A program made the translations under genes and the position numbers. Shown here in pieces: positions 42,537 to 51,755 of a DNA stretch of 64,000 nt (within the stretch, counting starts at the first letter, position 1; each line of letters opens with the position of its first letter). The DNA is taken from positions 1-64,000 of the forward strand of contig NZ_JAGGKI010000012.1 in assembly GCF_017873605.1 (NCBI RefSeq), given 5' to 3'. The stretch comes from Paenibacillus lactis. Its GTDB lineage: Bacteria > Bacillota > Bacilli > Paenibacillales > Paenibacillaceae. The notes below the pieces were generated by a model. That model had not been told where the DNA came from and ran no database searches. It saw nothing but the letters and a program-made list of their open reading frames with translations.

Positions 42537-43639
42537 TGAGATATTTAGATAAAGCCTCGATTGAACACATTGCGATTGGCGCTGCTTTCCTGGGAACAGG
42601 CGGTGGCGGAGACCCGTATATCGGAAAATTGATGGCGATTTCGGCTGTTGAGAAGAACGGGCCCGTCAAATTGTATTCGGTCGATGAAATCGGCGATGAA
42701 GACTTTTTTATTCCGGCAGCCATGATGGGAGCCCCTTCCGTATCATCCGAGAAATTTCCGAACGGAAGCGAGTTTGTGAAGGTCTTTCAGAAGCTGGCCC
42801 GGTATTTGGGAGAGGACAAAATCGCAGGCACATACCCAATGGAAGCGGGCGGCGTCAATTCGATGATCCCGATCGTCGTCGCGGCGCAGCTCGGTCTGCC
42901 GCTGATCGATTGCGACGGAATGGGCAGAGCCTTTCCCGAGCTGCAGATGGTGACATTTAACCTGGATGGAATCTCGGCAACGCCGATGGCGATTACGGAC
43001 GAGAAAGGAAATATCGGCATTTTTGAAACGATCGATAACAAATGGACGGAACGCTTGGCCCGGGCAGCTACGGTCGAAATGGGGGCCAGCGCTTTGGTGA
43101 GCTTGTACCCGACGACCGGGGCTCAAATGAAGAGAAGCGGGGTCCATCATGTGGTTACGTTGTCTGAGCAAATCGGGGAGATTATTTCCTCGAACCATAG
43201 AGATGCGAAAGAAAAGCTGCAGGAGCTTTTAACGTTGGTGTCCGGCTACGAGCTGTTCCAAGGAAAAATCGTCGATGTGATCCGGGAAACCAAGGGAGGC
43301 TTTAATCTCGGCAAAATGAATCTGGAAGGCATCGAAGCCCATAAAGGCGGCAATATGAAGGTTCATTTTCAAAATGAGAATCTCGTTGCCGAAAGGGACG
43401 GTCAGGTTGTCGGCATGACCCCGGACTTACTCTGTCTGGTTGATTATGAAACGTTAACGCCCGTCACGACCGAGAGTCTGAAGTATGGCAAGCGCGTGCG
43501 GGTAATCGGACTTCCGGCTCATGAAAAATGGAGAACGGATAAAGGAATCCAAACGGCCGGACCAAGGTACTTTGGATATGATTACGATTATGTTCCGATT
43601 GAAGAACTGGTGAAAAAGGCGGTGGCTGATCATGTATAG
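42536..43639 (+). CDS. DUF917 family protein
   Basis: A 367-residue cytoplasmic protein of the DUF917 family, recognised by AAFLGTGGGGDPYIGKL near the N-terminus and IPIVVAAQLGLPLIDCDGMG near 120. DUF917 genes very often accompany hydantoinase/oxoprolinase genes, and one studied member acts on a sulfur-containing hydantoin (S-methyl thiohydantoin). The ATG follows GGAGGA and overlaps the permease stop as TGATG; the next gene overlaps its end by eight bases. Translational coupling suggests the three products work together. Confidence 0.9.
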   Translation: MRYLDKASIEHIAIGAAFLGTGGGGDPYIGKLMAISAVEKNGPVKLYSVDEIGDEDFFIPAAMMGAPSVSSEKFPNGSEFVKVFQKLARYLGEDKIAGTYPMEAGGVNSMIPIVVAAQLGLPLIDCDGMGRAFPELQMVTFNLDGISATPMAITDEKGNIGIFETIDNKWTERLARAATVEMGASALVSLYPTTGAQMKRSGVHHVVTLSEQIGEIISSNHRDAKEKLQELLTLVSGYELFQGKIVDVIRETKGGFNLGKMNLEGIEAHKGGNMKVHFQNENLVAERDGQVVGMTPDLLCLVDYETLTPVTTESLKYGKRVRVIGLPAHEKWRTDKGIQTAGPRYFGYDYDYVPIEELVKKAVADHV

Positions 43640-45185
43640 AATCGGAATCGATGTGGGCGGAACGAATACGGACGCCATTATTTTGGACGAGTTTCATCAG
43701 TTGGTTCACTCCGTAAAATCTCCAACCAGTCTGGACATCAAGACAGGGATCGAAGCATCGCTTAGGAAATTGCTGCAAGAATCGAGCATTGATAAAACCC
43801 AAATTACGCATGCCATGCTTGGCACGACGCAATGCACCAACGCGATTGTGGAACGTAAAAAGCTGGCGACGGTCGGCGTCATTCGCCTAGGCTATCCTGC
43901 AACGGCTTCCGTTCCTCCGTATACGGCTTGGCCGGACGATATGGTTGAGAAGCTGTCGGGAAATTACGCTCTAGTTCATGGGGGATATGAATACGATGGT
44001 CAAGTGCTCAGCGAAGTCGATGAGGATGAAATTCGCGAGCTGTTGGCAGCATGGCGTGGAACAGTCGAGTCCATCGCGGTCATCGGCGTATTTTCCTCCA
44101 TCAAGAACGACCAGGAGCTAAGTGTCCGCGATCTTATCCACGAGGTATATGGAGAAGAATATCCGGTTTCCTGCTCTTCCCTGATCGGCTCCGTCGGACT
44201 CATTGAACGTGAGAATGCGACCATCTTGAATGCGGCGTTGTGCAAGGTGATCGAGACGACCACCCAAGGGTTCGTAAACGCCTTGGAGGAGGAAGGAATT
44301 ACGGATGCGGCTGTGTATTTATGTCAAAATGACGGCACATTAATGTCTATTGATTACGCCAAACAGTTTCCGATCCTCACGATCGCCTGCGGCCCGACGA
44401 ACAGCATTCGCGGTGCTTCTTATTTGGCGAAGATCAAAGACACGATGGTGCTGGACGTCGGGGGTACGACTTCGGATATCGGCGTTCTGCAGGATGGATT
44501 CCCGAGAGAGTCGTCGGTTGCCGTGGAAGTTGGCGATATCCGTACCAATTTCCGTATGCCGGACATTATCTCCGTTGGACTGGGCGGAGGCAGTATTGTC
44601 CGCGTGGACGAAAGCGGCAAGATCTCGGTCGGACCCGACAGTGTCGGTTACAGGATCGGCGAAGAAGCGCTTGTCTTTGGCGGCAGCACGCTGACAACCA
44701 CCGATATCGCCGTCCGGCTGGGACTGGCCGATGTAGGCGACAAGCGATTAGTGTCCCATATAGAGGAGGCGTTTGCGAAAGCGGTGCAGGCCGAAATTTC
44801 TGCAATCGTCGAGCAAGCGATCGATAAAATGAAGACCTCCTCGGAAGACGTTCAGCTCGTTCTTGTCGGCGGCGGCAGCATTATTATCCCGGATTCGATT
44901 CGGGGAGTAGCCGGCATGATGAAAGTGGAGAACGGAAGTGTAGCCAACGCCATCGGGGCGTCCATTGCTCAAATCAGCGGGCAATATGAACAGATTTATA
45001 TTTATGCGCGGGAACCGCGCGAGGCTTGTCTGAAGGATGCGGAGGCAAAAGCGGTCAAGCAGGCCAAACTGGCCGGTGCGGACTCGGATACGATCGAATT
45101 GGTTGAAGTGGAAGAAACCCCGCTCGCCTATCATCCTGAGAATGCGACAAGATTAAGAGTGAAAGTTGTCGGGAAAATGAAATAG
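43632..45185 (+). CDS. Hydantoinase/oxoprolinase family protein (HyuA-like)
   Basis: A 517-residue ASKHA-fold protein. N-terminal GIDVGGTNTDAIILDE and central VLDVGGTTSDIGVLQDGFPR are the nucleotide-binding motifs, with GTTQCTNAIVERKKLATVGV between them. The length fits the shorter hydantoinase A proteins that use ATP to open hydantoin-type rings, often with a separate B subunit, which is not found here. It is the last gene of the operon, closed by a strong terminator. Together with PucR, the permease and DUF917 it suggests uptake and opening of a hydantoin or related imide. Confidence 0.9.
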   Translation: MYRIGIDVGGTNTDAIILDEFHQLVHSVKSPTSLDIKTGIEASLRKLLQESSIDKTQITHAMLGTTQCTNAIVERKKLATVGVIRLGYPATASVPPYTAWPDDMVEKLSGNYALVHGGYEYDGQVLSEVDEDEIRELLAAWRGTVESIAVIGVFSSIKNDQELSVRDLIHEVYGEEYPVSCSSLIGSVGLIERENATILNAALCKVIETTTQGFVNALEEEGITDAAVYLCQNDGTLMSIDYAKQFPILTIACGPTNSIRGASYLAKIKDTMVLDVGGTTSDIGVLQDGFPRESSVAVEVGDIRTNFRMPDIISVGLGGGSIVRVDESGKISVGPDSVGYRIGEEALVFGGSTLTTTDIAVRLGLADVGDKRLVSHIEEAFAKAVQAEISAIVEQAIDKMKTSSEDVQLVLVGGGSIIIPDSIRGVAGMMKVENGSVANAIGASIAQISGQYEQIYIYAREPREACLKDAEAKAVKQAKLAGADSDTIELVEVEETPLAYHPENATRLRVKVVGKMK

Positions 45186-45192
45186 GAACGTG

Positions 45193-45240
45193 AAACAGCC
45201 GGCCCCCTTGCATGATTTACATCAAGGGGGCCGGCTGTTT
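45193..45240. terminator. Bidirectional terminator
   Basis: An 18-base perfect stem (45193-45210 with 45223-45240) around a 12-base loop, with AAA and TTT at the ends. It serves the hydantoinase operon and the convergent small gene. Confidence 0.9.
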
Positions 45241-45254
45241 GGCTTTGGAGTTGA

Positions 45255-45530
45255 TCAGGACTCTTCCTGATCGAATTCGGTCTGAATGATTTGATCCTCG
45301 GACGGATAGTCGCGCTTCAGCTCCTGATGAAGCTCCCGATTTTCATAGTCGAAGCTGTTCGGCGGCCGCTGATCGGCTCTCCACGGGCTGCTCTTGCCAA
45401 GCGATTCCGTCATCAGGCTTGAGCCGAAAGGACCTTCGGGAAACTCTTCCGCAGTCAGATCGTTGCGCTGGGACTCTACGGTCGACAAATCCGTATACTC
45501 ATCCCGTTCTTCCTTCTTAAACCGGTTCAT
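45255..45530 (-). CDS. Small acidic Bacillales protein of unknown function
   Basis: A 91-residue, highly charged soluble protein. The ATG at 45530 is seven bases after AGGAGG. Words such as DLTAEEFPEGPFGSSL, SSPWRADQRPPNSFDYENR and ELHQELKRDYP resemble short proteins labelled only as cytosolic protein in Bacillus and Paenibacillus; this match is from memory. No membrane segment, cysteine or known domain is visible. It is probably monocistronic and disordered in part. Confidence 0.7.
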   Translation of the reverse strand: MNRFKKEERDEYTDLSTVESQRNDLTAEEFPEGPFGSSLMTESLGKSSPWRADQRPPNSFDYENRELHQELKRDYPSEDQIIQTEFDQEES

Positions 45531-45706
45531 AGTGAAGCCTCCTGAATGGTACCTGATATACCGACAGTGTCCCCTGTGATCCCGGAAATCATGCGGAAAA
45601 ACCGCGGCCAATCTGAAACCAACAGCGATTGTAGGATCATTTTACGTACTTGCCCTGACATCCATTCATTGTTCACTTATATAGTGACGCTCGGGTATCC
45701 GGTGCT

Positions 45707-46552
45707 TTATTGCTGTATCAATCCTGCAGCCTGGAACACCCGATCAAAAGCAGTGCGTGATCTGATGACAAGCTCTTCAGGCGAAGCCGTCGGCTGGGCA
45801 GCGGTCAATATCTCTTGGCTGACTGGCCCTGCATACCCGATATCGTTCAGCGCGCGAAGGAAGCCTGCCAAATCGATGACTCCCTCACCTGGATACTGCC
45901 GATCATTATCGAGGACGTCCTGCACCGGAATATCCTTGGCGTCATTAATATGAACATGAACAATCTGGTCCGCACGCAGCTGGCGGATGTCCGACACGCT
46001 CATTTCATTGGTGTACCAGTGGTAAGCATCATACAGAAGCCCGACATTCGGTTCGCCGATGGCATCGATCCAATCCAGCGTTTCCTGAACGGTCCAGATG
46101 AACGGATGCTTCCACTGCGTGCGCAGATGATGCGGCCCGACGAATTCCAGTCCCAGCCGAATGCCGTAAGCGCCCAGAATATTGGCGCAGCTGCGAAGGC
46201 GCTTGGTTGCCACAGCCATGAAATGCGCAGCCGGCGCATCCGTGGAAGGAAGAATGTATGTACAGCAGCGAGTGCAGCCCAAGGCAGCAGCCGCGGCTGC
46301 TGCGGACGGAAGCTTCTCCAGCCCTTCCAGGAACTGCTCATCCGTTCCTCTCCACTCCACAGGCAATCCGATGGCGCCGATTTGAATATTGCTCGCCTGC
46401 AGCAGCGCTGCCGCCTCTTCTGTTCCCAAACGGTCCACCAAACTTTTCGCATCTAAATCCACGCAATCAAAACCGTAGCGGGAAGCGAGTTCGATAAGCT
46501 GTAAATCGCTTTCAAGTTTTCCGATTCCTGCAGTTGTTAATCCTTGAAGCAT
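45707..46552 (-). CDS. Sugar phosphate isomerase/epimerase-like TIM barrel
   Basis: A 281-residue protein of the xylose-isomerase-like TIM-barrel family. Metal ligands are suggested by Glu in LGLEFVGPHHLR, Asp and His in LYDAYHWY, His in VHVHINDAKD and Glu in VSQEIL. I start it at 46552 after GGAG, because the longer upstream frame has no binding site. Family members isomerise or epimerise sugars, inosose or hydroxypyruvate. No operon partner is present, and the CE7 esterase gene is divergent, which may hint at a shared carbohydrate role. Confidence 0.82.
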   Translation of the reverse strand: MLQGLTTAGIGKLESDLQLIELASRYGFDCVDLDAKSLVDRLGTEEAAALLQASNIQIGAIGLPVEWRGTDEQFLEGLEKLPSAAAAAAALGCTRCCTYILPSTDAPAAHFMAVATKRLRSCANILGAYGIRLGLEFVGPHHLRTQWKHPFIWTVQETLDWIDAIGEPNVGLLYDAYHWYTNEMSVSDIRQLRADQIVHVHINDAKDIPVQDVLDNDRQYPGEGVIDLAGFLRALNDIGYAGPVSQEILTAAQPTASPEELVIRSRTAFDRVFQAAGLIQQ

Positions 46553-46840
46553 TTCTATCGTCTCCAATCTCTTAAAGTTCATTTCTATTATAGTTATGTT
46601 TTCGCCCATAAATCTATCAAACCTTCTTATTAGGAGATTTAAAGTTGAGTTAAAGACATCGAATTTTATATCGGGCAGAGAGGGAATGCAAACCAAGGTG
46701 CCGAAATACTCTTGTTATAGAGACTCCCGAGGGTACGTATTATTACTGATTTCACTGGGGCGCATATCAATCGGGACGATCGTACAGTAAACGATGAATC
46801 GTGAAACAAGCGACGGTAAAGGAGACGAACAACCAAACCA

Positions 46841-47803
46841 ATGAATACCATACAGATTCGCAAGAGGGAACTTAACAACTGCCGTCCCGAACCGACGATG
46901 AACGAGGACGAGCTGAATCGATTCTGGGATCATTATCTCCATGTATACGCAGGCTCGCCGCTTCAAATCGATAGTGAGCCGGAAGAAACGCCGTATCCCC
47001 ATATGAAGGTGTCCAAGGTGACATACCGCGGCTTTGACCAGACACCGATCCATGCCTGGTACATAACGCCTGCGGATTCCAATGAATCGTCCAAACGGCC
47101 TTGCGTCATTACCTTTCCTGGATATTCCGGAGACCGAGGGCTTCCGGAGCGATATGCCCATTGGCTGATGCTCGGCTATTCCGTGCTGGCAGCTGATGTC
47201 CGGGGCCAGAGCGGAGAGACGGGAAATCTGCTGCCCCTGGATGGCGGCGTCGTGAAGGGCTGGGTATCCCAGGGCATTACCGACATTCATCGATCCTACT
47301 ATATGGCGATGGCCATCGATACCGTAAGAGCCGTCGATGCTGCCCTGGCACAGCCTGGGGTAGATCCTGCCAAAATCGCCGTCGTCGGGGGAAGCCAGGG
47401 AGGCGGCCTTGCGCTCCTTGCCGGGGCATTGCATCCGAAGGTGGCGGCAATCGTGGCCGACATTCCGAATCTGTGCAGAATGGATTACGGGGTGCTGCAC
47501 TCGGCCAGCTCATTGACGGAAATCGCCCAGTATATCAAGCGTTATCCGGATCTGCTGGATCCTATTCTGTATCATCTGGCTCATTTCGACATCCTGAATC
47601 TTGCCCCAAGAATCAAAGCGCCGGTCATGGTTTCTGTCGGCTGGAAGGATACGGTATGCATGCCGGAGACCATCTACGCAGCTTATAACCGGATTGAGGC
47701 ACCTAAGGAAATACGGGATTATCCGTTCTCCGGGCATGAGGTGAATGAGTATCAAAAGAGGGAAGCGGTACTCTTTCTGGAGCGGGTCTTGGGGAAAGCT
47801 TAA
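46841..47803 (+). CDS. CE7 acetylxylan esterase / cephalosporin-C deacetylase
   Basis: A 320-residue cytoplasmic esterase of family CE7. The diagnostic motifs are present: RGQ in DVRGQSGET (about 127), the nucleophile elbow GGSQGGG (about 186-192), Asp in GWKDTVCMP and the terminal SGHE. CE7 enzymes remove acetyl groups from xylo-oligosaccharides and other small esters. The start at 46841 is about 16 bases from AAGGAG, wider than usual, so either the real start is elsewhere or translation is weak. The TIM-barrel gene is divergent. Confidence 0.92.
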   Translation: MNTIQIRKRELNNCRPEPTMNEDELNRFWDHYLHVYAGSPLQIDSEPEETPYPHMKVSKVTYRGFDQTPIHAWYITPADSNESSKRPCVITFPGYSGDRGLPERYAHWLMLGYSVLAADVRGQSGETGNLLPLDGGVVKGWVSQGITDIHRSYYMAMAIDTVRAVDAALAQPGVDPAKIAVVGGSQGGGLALLAGALHPKVAAIVADIPNLCRMDYGVLHSASSLTEIAQYIKRYPDLLDPILYHLAHFDILNLAPRIKAPVMVSVGWKDTVCMPETIYAAYNRIEAPKEIRDYPFSGHEVNEYQKREAVLFLERVLGKA

Positions 47804-47950
47804 GTCAACATATTTCTTAGCTAAAAGGGCTGGTACTGCTTAAACGTTACCAAAAAGTAATTACATCACTTCAAAGTGCGTACTTCTCAAGCAGAACCCT
47901 AACGTGCAAAATGACATTAATCAATACATGACGTTAGGAGATGCGCTTAT

Positions 47951-49027
47951 ATGAATACGGATCAACGTTCACATCATTCGCTAAAAACGGCTTTGGTTGT
48001 AGGGGCCAACGGGGTGATTGGCCGCAACCTCATCGAGTACCTTGCGACGCTTCCCGACTGGGATATCATCGGCGTATCGCGCCGAGGCGGGGAGTCCACG
48101 AACCGCGTTCGTTATGTATCGGCCGACCTGCTGGACCGGGAGGATACGGCCGCCAAATTAAGCGGCTTGACCGAAGTGACGCATATTTTCTATGCGGCAT
48201 ACCAGGATCGGCCGACGTGGGCCGAGCTCGTCGCGCCGAATTTGGCCATGCTCGTCCATGTCGTGGAAGCGATCGAGCCCGTTGCCGCTAACCTGCAGCA
48301 TGTAAGCCTAATGCAGGGCTACAAAGTGTACGGCGCTCATCTCGGTCCATTCAAGACGCCGGCCCGGGAGACGGATGCGAACCATATGCCGCCGGAATTC
48401 AATATCGATCAGCAGAACTTCCTCGAGGAACGGCAGAAGGGCAAAGCTTGGACCTGGTCAGCGCTGCGTCCCTCCGTTGTCAGCGGTTTCGCTCTTGGAA
48501 ACCCGATGAATCTGGCCATGGTCATTGCCGTATATGCGTCGATTTCGAAAGAGCTTGGCATTCCCCTGCGTTTTCCCGGTAAGCCGGGAGCCTATCACAG
48601 CCTGCTGGAGATGACCGATGCCGGTCTGCTTGCCAAGGCGACCGTTTGGGCGGCAACCGATGAACGCTGCGCCAATCAAGCCTTCAATATTGCGAACGGG
48701 GACCTGTTCCGGTGGAACGAGTTATGGCCGAAGATTGCGCAGTATTTCGAGATGGAAACCGCACCGCCTCTGCAGATGAATCTGGAAACGGTCATGGCAG
48801 ATAAGGAGCCGGTCTGGAATCGCATGGTTGAGAAGCATGGGCTTGCGAAGCACTCTTACCAAGAGGTCTCATCCTGGAAATTCGGCGATTTCGTGTTCTC
48901 CTGGGACTATGATTTCTTTGCGGACGGCTCAAAGGCCCGCCGCTTCGGTTTTCATGAGTATGTCGATACGGAAGCCATGTTCCTGAATATCTTTGACGAG
49001 CTCCGGCGTCGCAAGGTCATTCCATAA
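47951..49027 (+). CDS. NAD(P)-dependent reductase of the PRISE/extended SDR family
   Basis: A 358-residue Rossmann-fold protein with VVGANGVIGRNL at about 17-28 for nucleotide binding and SRRGG after the second strand, which suggests NADPH. Instead of the common YxxxK it has GYKVYGAHLGPFKTPARE (about 123), where Lys and Tyr match the K-x-Y motif of progesterone-5-beta-reductase/iridoid synthase relatives. Bacterial members reduce enones of unknown origin. It ends opposite the HxlR regulator gene. Substrate unknown. Confidence 0.85.
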   Translation: MNTDQRSHHSLKTALVVGANGVIGRNLIEYLATLPDWDIIGVSRRGGESTNRVRYVSADLLDREDTAAKLSGLTEVTHIFYAAYQDRPTWAELVAPNLAMLVHVVEAIEPVAANLQHVSLMQGYKVYGAHLGPFKTPARETDANHMPPEFNIDQQNFLEERQKGKAWTWSALRPSVVSGFALGNPMNLAMVIAVYASISKELGIPLRFPGKPGAYHSLLEMTDAGLLAKATVWAATDERCANQAFNIANGDLFRWNELWPKIAQYFEMETAPPLQMNLETVMADKEPVWNRMVEKHGLAKHSYQEVSSWKFGDFVFSWDYDFFADGSKARRFGFHEYVDTEAMFLNIFDELRRRKVIP

Positions 49028-49137
49028 ACACCGGGCAGTAACTGAAGCTCCCGAAACAAGGCAGCCGAGAGCGCTTCTTCCGTTCACCTCGTCACAACCA
49101 GAACATGAACGGTAATTCCGTTTTCGGATTGCACAAG

Positions 49138-49162
49138 AGAGCCGGCTATATTAGCCGGCTCT
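49138..49162. terminator. Hairpin between convergent genes
   Basis: AGAGCCGGCT (49138-49147) pairs perfectly with AGCCGGCTCT (49153-49162) around five bases. It lies just after the HxlR stop codon and downstream of the reductase gene. Confidence 0.65.
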
Positions 49163-49172
49163 GTTCTGCTTG

Positions 49173-49547
49173 TTAATGCGATTCCTCAAGCAGCGGCTTT
49201 TCCAGAACGGTTGCGGACTCGCCGTATTTTCGCTCGATATGAGCATCTCCCCATCGGCACATCAGATGCAGAATTTCCTTTAAGCTCCAGCCATACTCGC
49301 TCAGTTCATACTCCACCTTGGGCGGAACCTGATTATAAATTTTACGTACGATAATGCCCTCCTCTTCCAGCTCACGCAGATGCTGTGTCAGCATTTTCTG
49401 GGTGATTTGGGGAATCAGGCTTAACAATTCGCTATTGCGTCTTTTCCCGAAAGTAAGATGAAAAAGAATGACCGGTTTCCACTTTCCGCCGATGACCTCC
49501 AGCGTCGCTTCCACCGCGGTGTTGTACACTTTTTCCTTATGCTCCAT
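49173..49547 (-). CDS. HxlR-family transcriptional regulator
   Basis: A 124-residue winged-helix regulator. The HxlR signature is clear: EVIGGKWKPVILFHLTFGKR (about 16-35), LTQHLRELEEEGIIVRK in the recognition part and PPKVEYELSEYGWSL in the wing. Two Cys-free dimer helices close it except for Cys in LMCRWGD, a position that in some relatives senses electrophiles. It is convergent with the PRISE-type reductase; HxlR proteins often regulate neighbouring detoxifying reductases, which is a guess here. Confidence 0.92.
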   Translation of the reverse strand: MEHKEKVYNTAVEATLEVIGGKWKPVILFHLTFGKRRNSELLSLIPQITQKMLTQHLRELEEEGIIVRKIYNQVPPKVEYELSEYGWSLKEILHLMCRWGDAHIERKYGESATVLEKPLLEESH

Positions 49548-50047
49548 GATAAGCCTCGCTCCCTTCGACCAAGATATGATATTTACCAGCGATTTCCGAA
49601 CTCGCGCTTTACTTCCTCCACTATAACATGAACTCCTTCATCCATCTGATCCGATCTTGCTTTGGAAATGCTGATACATATGAACTTCTCCTGCACTCGG
49701 CAATGGACAGGAAGAACGGCTTGCCGACATTGGACTGTCACCGGTTCCATGGACCACTACGCCAACTCTCCAGGTCTTCCGCTTGTCTCCTATTTCGCAT
49801 GTTCAATTGCCCCATGACTTCTCTTTCTCTCACTGTAATACCAGCCAGCCAGGCACATTTCAATGTTTCTTCCCAATTTCACCGGACAGCAGATTCTTGC
49901 CAACGCAAAAACACCTCCAAGATTGTCCCCATATCTTTCGACACGGATCCTTCTCTTGAAGGTGTTTAATTTGCCTTACGCTATGGGGTCAGTCCCGTTT
50001 AGTGGAGGCTGGCTTTATCCCTTTTGATTTAGTTAGTCCGTTTACGG
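49548..50047. other. 500-base gap with decayed-looking sequence
   Basis: I find no gene with a ribosome site or recognisable protein here. GGGGTCAGTCCC at about 49985-49996 resembles the ends of some insertion-sequence-associated regions. On the minus strand about 60 codons are open near 49750-49930, without a start or a family match. It could be the remains of a mobile element. Confidence 0.35.
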
Positions 50048-51121
50048 TTAAGCCCGGTCCAGAATCGTTTGGAGGGTCGTCCGGTCGAGCCCTTTTACCA
50101 GCTTGATCAGAAGCTCCTTGGCTGCTTCGTAGTCATCCGTGTGGATGATGGACGACGAGGTATGGATATACCGGGAGCAAATGCCGATGATCGTAGATGG
50201 AACCCCGATGCCGCTTAAGTGAACTTGCCCGGCATCCGTTCCGCCCGGCGATACGAAGTACTGATATTTGATCTTATTCGTCTCTGCCGTATCCTGCACG
50301 TATTCCACCATGCCGCGATGCGTCAGCATCGTCGGATCGAAGATGCGGAGCAAGGCCCCTTGTCCGAGCTGGCCGAATTGGCTCTTGTCGCCCATCATAT
50401 CGTTTGCCGCGCTTGCATCAAGGCCGAAGAAAATGTCGGGCTGGATCAAGTTGGCTGCAGTCCGCGCGCCGCGAAGTCCGAGCTCTTCTTGAACGGTGGC
50501 TCCGGCATAAACCGTATTCGGAAGCTTCTCTCCGTGAAGAGCTTGAACGAGCTCGATGGCCAGGCCGACGCCGTATCGGTTATCCCATGCCTTAGCCATG
50601 ATTTTTTTTGGATTGGCCAGCGGAGTAAATTCGCAGATCGGCACGATCTGCTGCCCCGGACGGATGCCGAACGATTCCGCCTCCGCTTTGTTGTCCGCGC
50701 CGATGTCGATATACATGGATTTGATATCGACCGGCTTGCTGCGCTGTGCTTCGTCCAGCAGGTGGGTCGGGATGGAGCCGACGACCCCGATAATCGGCCC
50801 GTTGTCGGTAATAATCTGCAGGCGCTGAGCCAGAACGGCCTGGCTCCACCAGCCGCCCAGCGGCTGAAAGCGCACCATGCCCGCTTCCGTAATGCCGGTT
50901 ACCATGAAGCCGACCTCATCCATATGCCCGGCGACCATGACTCTCGGACCTTCGTCGTTCCCGCGCAGTACAGCAAACAGGCTGCCGAGCCGATCCTGTA
51001 CAAATTCTTCGGTATATGGGGAGAGTGCATTTTTTACCCAAGCGCGCAGCTCTCTTTCAAAGCCCGGCGCAGCCGGAAATTCAGTAAGCGTCCGAAACAA
51101 TTCGCGTGTAGATTCATTCAT
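50048..51121 (-). CDS. M42-family metallo-aminopeptidase
   Basis: A 357-residue cytoplasmic zinc peptidase of the FrvX/glutamyl-aminopeptidase group. Expected metal ligands and catalytic residues are present: His and Asp in AGHMDEVGFM (about 64-73), Asp in AWDNRYG, the Glu pair in VQEELGLRGA, Asp in FGLDAS and His in IHTSSSIIHTDD near the end. These enzymes form dodecameric tetrahedral particles that trim peptides from the N-terminus. The ATG follows AAAGGAG. It is monocistronic and divergent from the spore genes. Confidence 0.93.
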   Translation of the reverse strand: MNESTRELFRTLTEFPAAPGFERELRAWVKNALSPYTEEFVQDRLGSLFAVLRGNDEGPRVMVAGHMDEVGFMVTGITEAGMVRFQPLGGWWSQAVLAQRLQIITDNGPIIGVVGSIPTHLLDEAQRSKPVDIKSMYIDIGADNKAEAESFGIRPGQQIVPICEFTPLANPKKIMAKAWDNRYGVGLAIELVQALHGEKLPNTVYAGATVQEELGLRGARTAANLIQPDIFFGLDASAANDMMGDKSQFGQLGQGALLRIFDPTMLTHRGMVEYVQDTAETNKIKYQYFVSPGGTDAGQVHLSGIGVPSTIIGICSRYIHTSSSIIHTDDYEAAKELLIKLVKGLDRTTLQTILDRA

Positions 51122-51327
51122 AGGCTATTCGCTCCTTTGGAAAAAGGTATGTATGAGTTCATCCTATTTAGTATGCCCCTATATACCGCAAAAGTCTACA
51201 TTACAAGCTATGAAACAATCGCGGCTTGCTCAGGAAAAATAGATCGTCCAAGCACCAAATGATTCCCGAAGAATACGCTGGAATAAAACATGTCAATGAG
51301 TCATGGACAGGGGAAGGGCGAAGAAAT

Positions 51328-51441
51328 ATGGGCGAATACGGGGTGGGATCGTACGGCCGGCAAGCTGAATTCGGCGAGTTTCTGCTCATTATCATTCTTT
51401 TCATACTGCTCGTCATATTGCTGAATTACTTTTTGATTTAA
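51328..51441 (+). CDS. YjcZ-like sporulation membrane miniprotein
   Basis: A 37-residue protein with a Gly/Tyr-rich head (MGEYGVGSYGRQAEFGEF) and one hydrophobic helix (LLIIILFILLVILLNYFLI). This matches the YjcZ-type spore miniproteins, although the typical CGGYGGG word is absent. A longer frame reaches back to 51226, but GGGGAAGGG before 51328 and the family size favour the short form. A terminator follows at 51498 and spore genes lie next to it. Confidence 0.72.
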   Translation: MGEYGVGSYGRQAEFGEFLLIIILFILLVILLNYFLI

Positions 51442-51497
51442 TGGGCGAAATGGTTACGGTACATTTATGCTAAATTCAATCAAGCAACTACGATCGG

Positions 51498-51527
51498 CAG
51501 CTTTCCGGTTACGGAAGGCTGTCTTTT
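51498..51527 (+). terminator. Terminator after the miniprotein gene
   Basis: CAGCTTTCCG (51498-51507) pairs with CGGAAGGCTG (51512-51521) around GTTA, with one G-T pair, followed by TCTTTTT. Confidence 0.75.
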
Positions 51528-51667
51528 TGCATTTATGCTTGCCCATGAGAGCCGTACCACCGTGGCGGCCGTTTGCGCCCTGATGACGGAATCGTTCAAA
51601 ACAGCATGACACCGCGCGGCTTTTGCATTAAGGATGATTTTCCAAACATAAAGGAAGTTCGTTCAAA

Positions 51668-51698
51668 GCATAATGATTATCGAGTGATATCCATAATG
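51668..51698 (+). promoter_or_regulatory. Possible sigma-G promoter of the spoVA operon
   Basis: GCATAA (51668-51673) and CATAATG (51692-51698) are 18 bases apart and resemble forespore sigma-G boxes. The match is by eye and weak; the operon's known forespore expression in relatives is the main support. Confidence 0.3.
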
Positions 51699-51755
51699 GC
51701 TTTCCGAGGCTGGTTGAAGAATCCATACTTAAATATTCAGCGGAGGTGTAACCAA

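Noticed and set aside
47840..47880. Possible catabolite-repression (CRE) site near TTAAACGTTACC
   Set aside because: Too many mismatches to the CRE consensus and no symmetric extension.
49628..49969. 113-codon plus-strand frame
   Set aside because: No ribosome site, no family resemblance, Ser/Cys-rich low-quality composition.
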